From Larkinella rosea (GTDB taxonomy: Bacteria; Bacteroidota; Bacteroidia; Cytophagales; Spirosomataceae), in assembly GCF_003858635.1 (NCBI RefSeq), contig NZ_RQJO01000007.1:1303941-1367940 (forward strand): a stretch of 64,000 bases of DNA, written 5' to 3'. The notes under the pieces were generated by a model. It ran no database searches, was not told the origin of the DNA, and was given only the letters and a program-made list of their open reading frames with translations. Position 1 is the stretch's first letter. Every line of letters starts with the position of its first letter. Shown one piece after another: positions 26,513 through 37,022 of this stretch. The position numbers and the translations under genes are program-made.

Positions 26513-28021
26513 ATGAAAAACCGCTTTCTATCGCTATTCTTTACACTTTATGGGATCATCGCTCAGGCTCAGCAAAAACCCAATGTCGTTCTGATTTACG
26601 CCGATGACCTCGGCTATGGTGACGTGAGCTGTTACGGAGCAACCCACGTAAAAACCCCCAACATCGACCGGGTTGCGGCCGAAGGACTCCGTTTCACCAA
26701 CGCGCATGCCACCTCGGCAACCTGCACGCCCTCCCGCTATTCGCTCATGACGGGCCAGTATGCCTGGCGAAAAACCGGTACCGGCATTGCACCCGGCGAT
26801 GCGGCTTTGCTGATTCCGACCGACCGGGTCACGTTGCCGGGTGTATTGCAACGGGCGGGGTATAAGACCGGAGTTGTTGGGAAATGGCACCTGGGACTCG
26901 GACCGAAAGGCGGGCCTGACTGGAATAGTGACATTAAACCGGGACCACTGGAAATCGGATTCAATTACTCGTTCCTGCTTCCGGCCACCGGCGACCGCGT
27001 TCCCTGCGTTTACGTCGAAAACCACCGCATTGTCGGGCTGGATCCCACCGATCCGGTTCAGGTAAGTTACAAGGACCCGATTGGAAATGAACCAACCGGC
27101 AAGGCCAATCCGGAATTACTGAAAATGATGTATTCGCACGGTCACGACCAGACGATCGTCAACGGCGTCAGCCGGATTGGCTACATGAGTGGCGGAAAAT
27201 CCGCGCGGTGGGTGGACGAAGAAATGGCCGACGTTCTGACCGGCAAAGTGAACCAGTTCATCGAATCCAATCAGAAAACCTCCTTTTTCGTTTATTTCTC
27301 AACGCACGACATTCACGTGCCGCGCATGCCCCATTCCCGGTTTGTGGGGAAAAGTGGCATGGGACCGCGCGGTGACGCCATTTTGCAACTCGATTACTGC
27401 GTGGGCGAAGTCATGAAAACGCTCGACCGGCTGGGACTCAAAGACAAAACAATGGTGATTATCAGCAGCGACAACGGGCCGGTGGTCGACGATGGCTATA
27501 AAGACGATGCGGTGGCCAAACTGGACGGACACAAACCGGCAGGCCCCCTTCGGGGCGGAAAATACAGCGCTTTCGACGCCGGTACGCGGGTGCCGTTCAT
27601 CCTTCGCTGGCCGGGAAAAGTCAAAGCAGGAACTTCCGACGCCGTGCTGAGTCAGGTCGATCTGTTGGCTTCTCTGGCGGCTTTAACCGGTCAGAAACTG
27701 AGTAAAACGGAAGCAACTGACAGCTTCAACACCATCGACAGTTTTCTCGGAAAAGATAAAAAAGGCCGTGATTTCGTCATTGAACACGCTCTAAACAATA
27801 CCCTTTCAATTATTAAAGGCAACTGGAAATACATCGAACCCAGCCAGGGACCGGCTTTGCAAAAGGCCACGAATACCGAAACGGGTTATAATTCACAGCC
27901 TCAATTGTACGATTTGAAAACCGATTTAGGGGAGACGAAAAATCTGGCGGCTCAAAATTCGCAGATCTTAGCAGAACTGGCAGCGTTGCTGAAATCGGAA
28001 CGGGAAAAAGATTCGAAGTAA
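26513..28021 (+). CDS. S1-family sulfatase (arylsulfatase A-like), exported
   Basis: Formylglycine-dependent sulfatase removing sulfate esters, 502 residues from ATG 26513. The first 20 residues form a signal peptide (FLSLFFTLYGIIAQAQ). Metal-binding D31-D32 are in VVLIYADDLGYGDVSCYG. The sulfatase signature is C71-T-P-S-R followed by YSLMTGQYAWR, where C71 should be oxidised to formylglycine. HDIHVPRMPHSRF, ISSDNGPVVDDGYKD and LRGGKYSAFDAGTRVPFILR complete the active site. The in-frame TTG at 26417 lies in the hairpin and was rejected. No sulfatase-maturating enzyme is in the window. Specificity cannot be read safely. Confidence 0.94.
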   Translation: MKNRFLSLFFTLYGIIAQAQQKPNVVLIYADDLGYGDVSCYGATHVKTPNIDRVAAEGLRFTNAHATSATCTPSRYSLMTGQYAWRKTGTGIAPGDAALLIPTDRVTLPGVLQRAGYKTGVVGKWHLGLGPKGGPDWNSDIKPGPLEIGFNYSFLLPATGDRVPCVYVENHRIVGLDPTDPVQVSYKDPIGNEPTGKANPELLKMMYSHGHDQTIVNGVSRIGYMSGGKSARWVDEEMADVLTGKVNQFIESNQKTSFFVYFSTHDIHVPRMPHSRFVGKSGMGPRGDAILQLDYCVGEVMKTLDRLGLKDKTMVIISSDNGPVVDDGYKDDAVAKLDGHKPAGPLRGGKYSAFDAGTRVPFILRWPGKVKAGTSDAVLSQVDLLASLAALTGQKLSKTEATDSFNTIDSFLGKDKKGRDFVIEHALNNTLSIIKGNWKYIEPSQGPALQKATNTETGYNSQPQLYDLKTDLGETKNLAAQNSQILAELAALLKSEREKDSK

Positions 28022-28031
28022 GCTTTCGGCC

Positions 28032-29417
28032 ATGAAAAAACGCAGCGGTTTTTACGGGTTGCTGGCTCTGGGACTACTGTTGACCAGTGCCACGATGGTT
28101 CGGGAGCAGCCCCTTCCCAACCTCCGCCCGAACATCATCTGGATTCTGTCGGAAGATATTTCAACGGAATTGTCCTGTTATGGAACGCCGGTTGTGCAAA
28201 CGCCGGTGCTGGACCAGCTCGCGAAAGAAGGCATTCGATTTACGAATGCCTTCACCACCGCCCCGGTTTGTTCGCCCAGCCGCTCGGCCATCATCACGGG
28301 CATGTACCAGACCAGTATTGGCGCGCACAATCACCGCAGTCACCGCGACGACGGGTATCATCTGCCCGCGCCCGTCAAACCGATCACGGATTACCTGCGG
28401 CAGGCGGGTTACTACACCGTGAACGTAAAAACGGCCGCCCCGGGTGTGGCCACTCCCACCAAAACCGACTTCAATTTCATCCCGGATCACCCGGTTTTTG
28501 ACGGCACCGACTGGAATCAGCGAAAAACCGGTCAACCGTTTTTTGCTCAACTGACGATCGACGAGACTCATCGTGGGAAAGCCTGGAAAACGGTGGTAAA
28601 GGCGCACGAACCGCGCATTAACCCGGATGACGTGGTTTTGCCGCCGTATTACCCCGATCATCCAATCGCGCGGGCCGACTGGGCAACGTACCTGGAATCG
28701 ATTCAGCTCATGGACAGCTACGTCGGTAAAATCCTGCAACGCTTGAAAGACGAAGGAATTTCCGAGAATACCGTTGTGATTTTTTCGGGTGACAATGGCC
28801 GTTGCCATGTCCGCGACAAGCAATTTTTGTACGAAGGCGGCATTCACGTACCGCTGATCATCCGGTGGCCGGGTCAGTTAAAAGCCGGACAGGTCAATAC
28901 CGATTTGGTGAGCGCCATCGACGTTTCGGCCACCATTCTGAAACTGGCCGGAGTTGAACCGCCCGCTTATCTGGACGGTCGGGTAATGCTGGGGGCGGGT
29001 ATCAAAAAACGGGAGTACATCGTGGCCGCCCGGGATCGGATGGACGAAACCGTTGACAAGATGCGTTGCATTCGCGACAGGCAATTCAAATACATTCGGA
29101 ACTACCTGCCGGAGCGGCCTTACATGCAGCCAAATAAGTACAAGGAAACCGAATATCCGATGTGGAATCTGCTGAAAGAACTGAATCAGCAGGGAAAACT
29201 GACGCCCGCACAGGCACTTTTTGTGGCCCCGACCAAACCCGCCGAAGAGTTGTACGACCTGAAAACCGATCCGCATGAACTGACGAATCTGGCGACGTTG
29301 CCCAGGTACCGGAAAACGCTGGGCAAAATGCGGACAATTCTGGACAGCTGGGTGCGAACGACCAACGATCAGGGGCAATTTCCCGAACGGAAAATCGGGC
29401 TGTCTCCAAAGCCATAA
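28032..29417 (+). CDS. S1-family sulfatase, N-sulfoglucosamine sulfohydrolase-like
   Basis: Second sulfatase of the locus, 461 residues, 10 bp after the first. N-terminal export signal 1-25. The metal motif reads WILSEDISTELSCYG, with E-D replacing D-D, a variant common among heparan N-sulfatase-like bacterial enzymes. Formylglycine site C80-S-P-S-R with SAIITGMYQTSIGAHNHRSH after it; the histidine-rich GAHNHRSHRDD stretch and FSGDNGRCHVRDKQFLYEGG also resemble that branch. A role in desulfating a glycosaminoglycan-like substrate is inferred from similarity of motifs only. Confidence 0.92.
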   Translation: MKKRSGFYGLLALGLLLTSATMVREQPLPNLRPNIIWILSEDISTELSCYGTPVVQTPVLDQLAKEGIRFTNAFTTAPVCSPSRSAIITGMYQTSIGAHNHRSHRDDGYHLPAPVKPITDYLRQAGYYTVNVKTAAPGVATPTKTDFNFIPDHPVFDGTDWNQRKTGQPFFAQLTIDETHRGKAWKTVVKAHEPRINPDDVVLPPYYPDHPIARADWATYLESIQLMDSYVGKILQRLKDEGISENTVVIFSGDNGRCHVRDKQFLYEGGIHVPLIIRWPGQLKAGQVNTDLVSAIDVSATILKLAGVEPPAYLDGRVMLGAGIKKREYIVAARDRMDETVDKMRCIRDRQFKYIRNYLPERPYMQPNKYKETEYPMWNLLKELNQQGKLTPAQALFVAPTKPAEELYDLKTDPHELTNLATLPRYRKTLGKMRTILDSWVRTTNDQGQFPERKIGLSPKP

Positions 29418-29435
29418 TTTCGAATCCTAATCCGA

Positions 29436-30851
<1,416 letters not shown>

Positions 30852-31225
30852 AACCGCTGCCAGCTGATTTTCATCCGGTTCCCTATTGGCGAAACCCGAT
30901 TACCGCACCCCGACCGGTATGATTTTTCTCAAAAAACCCGGGCACGGCCAACCTTATCCCCGGACTTTTCGATTTGGTCAGGATTTAAATTGAAATAGGT
31001 CTTAAATAAATCTTATTTTTACTTTGCGAAACGCTATTATCGGACGCTGTTTTTCAATTCTTTCTAATTGATTATTCATTGGTAAAAAATACGCCAAAAA
31101 CCGGATCTTTTTTATTGCAGATTCAACCGAAAGCACTTCATTTTTCAGATCTAATTTAGTTTCTTTGTTCCTTTAAGTATACATTTCCTACTGAGTTAAT
31201 ATATTATCAATTTCCAGTATCTGCA
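30852..31225 (+). other. Non-coding gap upstream of the second ECF sigma factor
   Basis: 374 bp with no convincing reading frame. The part from about 30990 is A/T-rich compared with its surroundings, as expected for a promoter zone. A TTTG at about 31160 followed by TATACATTTCC may be promoter elements, but the match to TANNTTTG is poor. No strong terminator hairpin is seen after the last sulfatase. Confidence 0.4.
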
Positions 31226-31876
31226 ATGAGCTCACAGCAGCCACTTTACGGAAAGGAATGTGCCGATACGGAGCGTACCGACGCGACCGCTTCCGGCGAT
31301 GACCGTCTGCTGTGGAAGGCGTTTAAAGCAGGCTCGGATCAAGCTTATGCGTTGATCTACCAGCGTCATTTCCTGCACTTGTACGACTACGGAATGCGGG
31401 TAACGTCGGATGAAGACAGTGTCAAGGATTGCATTCAGGATCTATTTTTACACATCTGGAAAAACCGGCAGAATCTGGCGGACGTTAACTCGATAAAATA
31501 CTATTTGATGCAGTCCGTCAAGCGTCGGCTGATCAGTCAGCATTCCCGGTCAACTAAGCTTTCGTTCACCCTTCAGGATTCGGATTTTCCATCCCCGGAA
31601 ACTGCCGTTTTAACCGAACAGGAACTGATTAATCAGCAAACCCTTCTTGAACAGAACGAAACGGTTATCCGGGCACTGGAGAAATTAACCGTTCGGCAAA
31701 AGGAAGCCATCATCCTGAAATTCTACAATAACCGCCAAAATGACGAAATTGCCCGGGCAATGTCCATTTCGCAGGAGTCGGTTTACAACATCATTTACCA
31801 GGCATTGGGCCGATTAAAGAATACGATCGGCAAAATGTATTTGTTTCTCCTATTGCTCTGGGAAGCTATTTTTTAG
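31226..31876 (+). CDS. ECF sigma factor with hydrophobic C-terminal tail
   Basis: Sigma-70 family ECF sigma factor, 216 residues. Region 2 at about 40-110 (ALIYQRHFLHLYDYGMRVTS, DSVKDCIQDLFLHIWKNRQN) and region 4 at about 145-200 (LTVRQKEAIILKFYNNRQND, then SISQESVYNIIYQALGRLKN). It ends in a strongly hydrophobic MYLFLLLLWEAIF. No anti-sigma gene is adjacent; it could serve one of the two FecR proteins in this window or a distant one. Its last 11 bp overlap the end of the convergent gene at 31866. Confidence 0.9.
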   Translation: MSSQQPLYGKECADTERTDATASGDDRLLWKAFKAGSDQAYALIYQRHFLHLYDYGMRVTSDEDSVKDCIQDLFLHIWKNRQNLADVNSIKYYLMQSVKRRLISQHSRSTKLSFTLQDSDFPSPETAVLTEQELINQQTLLEQNETVIRALEKLTVRQKEAIILKFYNNRQNDEIARAMSISQESVYNIIYQALGRLKNTIGKMYLFLLLLWEAIF

Positions 31877-34800
31877 CAGACATCCCCGCTTTTTTTGCTC
31901 CCTGCACGGTCAAAACGCCCTGCATTACCCGCCAGTGTCCGGGAAATGAACAGATAAACGGATACGTGCCCGGTTCGGTCGGGGCACTGAAATTCAGCCG
32001 AAAGCTTTTTCCGGAATTGACCAGTGGCGTGGCAAACAACACATCCGGCGAATCCGGCACGAAGTTTTTCTCAAAACCGTCTTTCAACCGGGCCATTGCA
32101 TCGGCGGCTTCTCCCACCCGCTGCGCGCTCCCCGGTTTTACAATTACAACATTATGGGGCATTAAATCTGAATTTTCAAACACCAGTGAAACCGATTTTC
32201 CGGCCGGAACCAAAATATTTTTCCGATCGAACGCCATTTTAGCTTCAATGGCCATCACTTTCACTTCCATCGTTCCCATACTTTCCAGCATAGATAACAG
32301 TGCGGGCCGGTTTTTCGCCGGGACTTCCTCCACCCACTTTTTTGCCCGGGCAATGGAGCGGACAAACGCCGGGGAGTCCTGAGCCGTCAATGGCGTAGTT
32401 TGCAGATAATCGATGTACTCCCTAAGCGTTTGTGCCCGGGTTTCACCGTCCATTTTCATGTTCAGCATCAACGGATAAGCTAGTTCCGGCTCGGTCGTCG
32501 CCCATTTTTTTACGTTACCGTAAAAAGACGATTGAAGTCTGGTGTCCGGTAAAAGTGAGAGTGACGTTAGGTAAACGGCCCGGTTCGGCGCGGTTTCCGG
32601 TACGGTTTTCCAGACAGCCTGATCCGATTGTTCGGCGGTGATCAGGGCCGCCATCCCCAAAGCGCGCAGAAACCGGCTGCTGTCCCGACTGATCAGCTGT
32701 TTAAATTCGGGGATCTGTTTGGTAAGTTCCGGTCGGCCCAGCGTCAGCAGCATCCGAACCAACTCGCTTTGGGCCACATCCATACGGGGTTTAGCATTTT
32801 CCAATTGCCGGATGTTTCGTACCAAAACTGGCACCACCCCGGTTTTTTCGGCGGCCGCAATCTGCCGAACCGCTTCCTGTCTTTTCTTCCCGTCGACCTC
32901 CAACCGGGACAGCAGAACGGTCAGGACCTCCGTCGTTTGGGGAATAGCCTCCAACTCCGTCGTAGTCGCCAGATTCAGCAGATAGCGATCGGCCAGCGGA
33001 GATGCGGTTTTCTTTCCTGCTTTTAGACCCGCCAGCCAGACCGGTTTCAGAGCCGTAAAGGTTTCCCGAATCGCGTAATCCAGGTAATAATCCGTTGAAT
33101 ATCTGAATACATCCGAAGCCGCATGGACGCCTTCTTCCGAATTGAAAAAACTCAACGCAACCAGTGCTTCCAACCGAACCCGCGCCGATTCATCATTTAC
33201 CCGCGCCCGCATTAATTCCAGCGAACCGGAAATGCGGTTTCGCCAGTAAAGCAACACTTTGGTGGCGGCCGCCCGCGCCTGATACGCCCGGGCATTCAGC
33301 AATCGCTTCAGCAAATTTTCTTCCACCACGTCAAAATCCTGGTACATCCAAAGCCCTTCCAAAAGGTGAAGTTCATGGTCCGGATCATTTTTGTCGAGTC
33401 CCTCCACCCAGCGTTTCAGTTCGGGCAGCACATCCGCCGGTTTTTGCTCCCGAATCCGGGCGCGCGACCGGTAGCGAAACCGGTCTTCGGGCGCTTTCAG
33501 ATTTTCGAGCAATTCGGGAATGCTTTGCTTCGACAGATCGACCACTTTCAGCAGCGGTTTTTCCTTGTAGGTAATCCGCCAGATGCGACCGTGCGACTTG
33601 TCGCGGGCCGGGTCGCGGGGCGGATTTTCGCCGTGGGAGATGAGCGGATTATACCAGTCAACGAGGTACAAAGCCCCATCCGGTCCGAATTCCAGATCGA
33701 TTGGGCGGAAGTTCGGGTCGGATGATTGCAGAATGGGCTCGACCTCTTTACTCCCAATCCCCGATCCGTTCGGAACAATCCGGTGTTGTTTTGTGCCCTG
33801 AAAACCGATGTTGTTATTGACCAGAAAATCACCCTGAGCATTTTCCGGAAACTGACGGCTGGAGACAATTTCGATCCCCGCCGTAGGCCTAACCCGCGTT
33901 TCCGTGAACATATTGATCCGTGGATGTTTGGCGGGATACGTCACCTGACCGGTCATCGGCGGGGCAAAATAGTTGGAACCATCCGACGCATCGCCAATCA
34001 GGTGGGTGCCCCATTTATCAAAAATACTCCCCCAGGGATTGTAATAGGGATACGAAATGTAATGAAAAAGGCGGGCGGTTCGGGGCTCAAACCGGTAGGT
34101 CGCTCCGCTGTAGGACCGCACCGGCCCGTAGGGAGTTTCGACCTGGGAATTCAGGAAAGTGCCCTCGTTAAAGTACAAAGCGCCGTCCTGTCCGTAGGTA
34201 AATGCGTGCGTCGCATGGTGGCTGTCTTCCGAACCAAAACCGGTCAGAATCACCTCCCGAACGTCGGCTTTGCCGTCGCCATCGGTGTCTTTCAAAAACA
34301 CAATATCCGGTTCCTGAGATACATAGACACCCCCGTTGCCAAATTCAAATCCCAGCGGCAAGTACAAGTCGTCGGCAAAAACCGTATGCTTGTCGGCCTT
34401 GCCGTCGCCGTCGGTGTCTTCCAGAATGACAATTTTATCGTGAACGGGAATCCCTGGAAAATACTGTGGATAGGTCGGCATGGTGGCAACCCAGAGCCGC
34501 CCACGGGCATCAAAATTCATCGCCACCGGTTTTTCAATCGGAAAGTCTTTTTCGGACGCAAACAGGTTGATTTCGTACCCGACGGGCAGCTTAAATTTTT
34601 CGGTCGTTGCGGGCCAGGTTTTTTCATGATGGGCGTGAGCCGCTTCCTGTGCCGCTTTTCCCTGTCGCCCCAACATCGGAACATCCGTCAATAACGTGGG
34701 GTCCAGCGGTTTTCCGCGCTGGTCCACAACCGCAAGGGCTTTCTGGAAGACATCGGCCCCTTTGCCTAACTCCCAAATCACCGAATCCAGTGCCGCCGTC

Positions 34801-35792
34801 ATCTGGTTCAGTTTCCGAAGCTCCGGCGGAAAAGCAATCACGCCGAACGGCTCCCGGCGTCTCCCGTAAATATACTCCCCGTTCACGGCCCTCCAGCGGT
34901 AGAAGAAATGATCGTCTTTCATTTTAATGGCTCGCCGGAGTTTTGTCCTACTATCGGAATCGAAGTCAGGGGCTTTTCCCATTCCCAAAGCCTGGCCCAT
35001 CCAATCGGCCGCCAGACGGTAACCGGCGTCATTCAGGTGAATGCCATTGATGGTGAGCGGTTGGGTCGAAGATTGCATCTGAGCCGACGAGGGCGTAAAC
35101 AAATCGATAAAAACCAATCCGTTTGCTTCGGCGGTTTTCTGCATAACGCTGGAATACAGCGCTAGATTCCGATTATGTTCGGTAGGATTGGGCAACGAAC
35201 CGCCCAGATTTTCGTGGGCAATGGGTGAAACCAGAACCAAAACCGGCGCGGTTCGGCCATTGTAGACATGGTCCTGCAAATTGGCAATAAAGGCATTCAG
35301 GTCTTTTTCGAATTGAGCAATGCCCGCCGGTCCCCGAAACGCTTCATTCATTCCGAAACACAGAAAAATCAGATCCGCCTTCTGATCCGACAGGTCCTGA
35401 TTCAAACCGGCAAAATTGAGCGCCACCGGCATGGTAATTTTCTCGCCTTCGTGGGTGAATCCCTGAAAAGTCACTTCTTTTTTTCCGGACGTTAACCGGG
35501 TGGTCTTTTCACCAAAACCCGGAAAATTCAGCGGTCGGGGCTGCAAACCAACCTCATCGGCGCTCCAACCCATGTTGCGCATGGTCAGGTGCAGGTCAGG
35601 AAATTTCGTCTGAAGGATCGTTTCAAAATAGCCGTAATGCCGCATTCGGTCGGCGAATGTATTGCCGAGCAGCACAATACGATCACCGTTTTTAGGCGAA
35701 AACCGGGGTTTTATCGTTTGACCAAAAACCGCCGAAACCACTGATCCTGAAACCAGTACCGCCAGCAGCAGCAACTTGAACGAAAATTTCAT
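31866..35792 (-). CDS. Giant exported protein: SGNH hydrolase + dehydrogenase-type propeller + HEAT repeats + cupredoxin
   Basis: 1308 residues with a signal peptide (KLLLLAVLVSGSVVSAVFGQ). Residues about 30-275 are an SGNH/GDSL esterase-like domain (RIVLLGNTFADRMRHYGYFE, CFGMNEAFRGPAGIAQFEKD, HLNDAGYRLAADW). About 405-740 match the 'membrane-bound dehydrogenase' propeller seen in Planctomycetes and Cytophagales (GRLWVATMPTYPQYFPG, two DTDGDGKAD loops, FGPDGALYLVDWYNPLI). About 770-1130 are HEAT-like helices. About 1195-1300 are a cupredoxin with type-1 copper ligands: H in MPHNVVIV, and C, H and M in FICSFPGHWRVMQG. I find no CxxCH haem motif. Likely a periplasmic redox enzyme passing electrons to copper; substrate unknown. 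Confidence 0.85.
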   Translation of the reverse strand: MKFSFKLLLLAVLVSGSVVSAVFGQTIKPRFSPKNGDRIVLLGNTFADRMRHYGYFETILQTKFPDLHLTMRNMGWSADEVGLQPRPLNFPGFGEKTTRLTSGKKEVTFQGFTHEGEKITMPVALNFAGLNQDLSDQKADLIFLCFGMNEAFRGPAGIAQFEKDLNAFIANLQDHVYNGRTAPVLVLVSPIAHENLGGSLPNPTEHNRNLALYSSVMQKTAEANGLVFIDLFTPSSAQMQSSTQPLTINGIHLNDAGYRLAADWMGQALGMGKAPDFDSDSRTKLRRAIKMKDDHFFYRWRAVNGEYIYGRRREPFGVIAFPPELRKLNQMTAALDSVIWELGKGADVFQKALAVVDQRGKPLDPTLLTDVPMLGRQGKAAQEAAHAHHEKTWPATTEKFKLPVGYEINLFASEKDFPIEKPVAMNFDARGRLWVATMPTYPQYFPGIPVHDKIVILEDTDGDGKADKHTVFADDLYLPLGFEFGNGGVYVSQEPDIVFLKDTDGDGKADVREVILTGFGSEDSHHATHAFTYGQDGALYFNEGTFLNSQVETPYGPVRSYSGATYRFEPRTARLFHYISYPYYNPWGSIFDKWGTHLIGDASDGSNYFAPPMTGQVTYPAKHPRINMFTETRVRPTAGIEIVSSRQFPENAQGDFLVNNNIGFQGTKQHRIVPNGSGIGSKEVEPILQSSDPNFRPIDLEFGPDGALYLVDWYNPLISHGENPPRDPARDKSHGRIWRITYKEKPLLKVVDLSKQSIPELLENLKAPEDRFRYRSRARIREQKPADVLPELKRWVEGLDKNDPDHELHLLEGLWMYQDFDVVEENLLKRLLNARAYQARAAATKVLLYWRNRISGSLELMRARVNDESARVRLEALVALSFFNSEEGVHAASDVFRYSTDYYLDYAIRETFTALKPVWLAGLKAGKKTASPLADRYLLNLATTTELEAIPQTTEVLTVLLSRLEVDGKKRQEAVRQIAAAEKTGVVPVLVRNIRQLENAKPRMDVAQSELVRMLLTLGRPELTKQIPEFKQLISRDSSRFLRALGMAALITAEQSDQAVWKTVPETAPNRAVYLTSLSLLPDTRLQSSFYGNVKKWATTEPELAYPLMLNMKMDGETRAQTLREYIDYLQTTPLTAQDSPAFVRSIARAKKWVEEVPAKNRPALLSMLESMGTMEVKVMAIEAKMAFDRKNILVPAGKSVSLVFENSDLMPHNVVIVKPGSAQRVGEAADAMARLKDGFEKNFVPDSPDVLFATPLVNSGKSFRLNFSAPTEPGTYPFICSFPGHWRVMQGVLTVQGAKKAGMSAKK

Positions 35793-36014
35793 AAGGGAAA
35801 GGGCAAGGTCGAATAGTATCCTAAAAAGGGCATCGACCGGCCTACCTACCCCACCCGATCCGGTTTTTTGTCACATTTCCTCCAAATCAGTTATCAAGTC
35901 AATCCGACCGGTTTTTCGTCAATTTCCCCCGTTTATCAACCCATCTGAAAAGCAACAAATTTCACGGGTAGTTTTATCCCGATTTCATGGATAACCAACG
36001 TGTATAATACCGGT

Positions 36015-36158
36015 ATGGAGCAGAGCGGAAAAACCAGAAAAACAGATCGCAAACGATCTTTCAGTGAACAAGGGAAGCGGTTGCCCGACCGCGCTTTTGA
36101 CTGGATTGCCTGGATAATAATCAGTATTTTAATTTTATCGGTGCTGGCCTACTTTTAA
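36015..36158 (+). CDS. Small single-span membrane protein, 47 residues
   Basis: Short reading frame found by eye: a very basic, hydrophilic first half (EQSGKTRKTDRKRSFSEQGK) and one hydrophobic helix at the end (WIAWIIISILILSVLAYF). It ends 15 bp before the next gene, with which it is probably co-transcribed. The positive-inside rule places the N terminus in the cytoplasm. A TATAAT-like sequence lies just upstream (about 36002-36007). I do not recognise a family. Confidence 0.55.
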   Translation: MEQSGKTRKTDRKRSFSEQGKRLPDRAFDWIAWIIISILILSVLAYF

Positions 36159-36173
36159 CTGTTTCGTTGACGC

Positions 36174-37022
36174 ATGGAGAAGGATTTGCTGTATAAAGGC
36201 TTTTTTTTCGGTGGAGTTTATGGACTGGCCTTCTTCCTGATTTATCGCTTTGGTCGAAAAACCGCACCCGTACGCGCCGTCTGGCTGTCGGTGGGAAGCT
36301 GGTGCGGACTAATGGTCATTATGCTGACGGTTAATGGCGCGAGTTCGGCCCTCCTGTTTTTTCCTGCTTTTTTTGCGGCCTTGTTTGTAGTCCGGCGAAA
36401 TGCCGAAAATCGTGAAATACGTACGTTGCAAGCCTTCTTTACGGAAAATCGACTATACAAGGCTGAAGCAATTCCGGAACAGGTTTCCAGGCTGCTCGGG
36501 AGTTCGTATTATTCCTGCGCAGTCGGCACCCTCACCGGATGGGGCGGTGAGGAAATCACCTACCACTGGTGGCAGGGCATGACATCGTCGCTGGTTTCAA
36601 CCGGAAAATCCACCATCACCACATTTTCGTATTACCTGGCCGTATCTTTCGCATCGAGTGTCATCAACGATGCATTTAAAAACGCGGTCAGGGCGAAGGC
36701 GGATACGTCCACGCTTTCCATCAAACAAAAATTCAAGCGGTTTTTTGTTCTGGATACCGAAACGCCGGTGCGAATCGCGGAAACCGCAGACGGAAGTTTT
36801 GTCGTGATCTGGCAAACCTGTCACGATGTTCCACATTTTGCCTATTACGTTAGCTGGCTCACAGCCACCCTTTCGGCCAGCAAAAGCGAAACGAACAAGC
36901 GTTCGGCAACGGAAAATAAACGAGTTTCACCAGGCCTTTCTACCAGAGAACTACACGAATCAACACTGGGTCAGGCCCCCAAGTCCATTTCATCCATCCG
37001 CTCTTCCATCCCCCGATCATGA
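36174..37022 (+). CDS. Membrane protein of unknown function
   Basis: 282 residues, no family recognised. Three hydrophobic segments fill the first 75 residues (GFFFGGVYGLAFFLIYRFG; VWLSVGSWCGLMVIMLTV; SALLFFPAFFAALFVV). The rest, up to about residue 240, looks like a soluble domain (LLGSSYYSCAVGTLTGWGGE, FVVIWQTCHDVPHFAYYVSW). The last 40 residues are poor in hydrophobic residues and look unlike a folded protein, whereas the +1 frame there (36880-37048) reads INEFHQAFLPENYTNQHW, so a frameshift near 36880 is possible. The stop overlaps the next start as ATGA, which argues that the present frame may still be used. Confidence 0.7.
   Translation: MEKDLLYKGFFFGGVYGLAFFLIYRFGRKTAPVRAVWLSVGSWCGLMVIMLTVNGASSALLFFPAFFAALFVVRRNAENREIRTLQAFFTENRLYKAEAIPEQVSRLLGSSYYSCAVGTLTGWGGEEITYHWWQGMTSSLVSTGKSTITTFSYYLAVSFASSVINDAFKNAVRAKADTSTLSIKQKFKRFFVLDTETPVRIAETADGSFVVIWQTCHDVPHFAYYVSWLTATLSASKSETNKRSATENKRVSPGLSTRELHESTLGQAPKSISSIRSSIPRS

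Noticed and set aside
28161-28847. 228-codon open frame opposite the second sulfatase
   Set aside because: Antisense of the formylglycine region of a real enzyme; sequence looks random.
33726-34694. 322-codon open frame on the + strand inside the giant redox gene
   Set aside because: Antisense shadow of the propeller domain; composition is Gly/Arg/Ile-rich without signal, domain or start context.
31866-35792. Label 'PVC-type haem-binding CxxCH protein'
   Set aside because: Homologues often carry this name, but no CxxCH is present; the C terminus is a cupredoxin.
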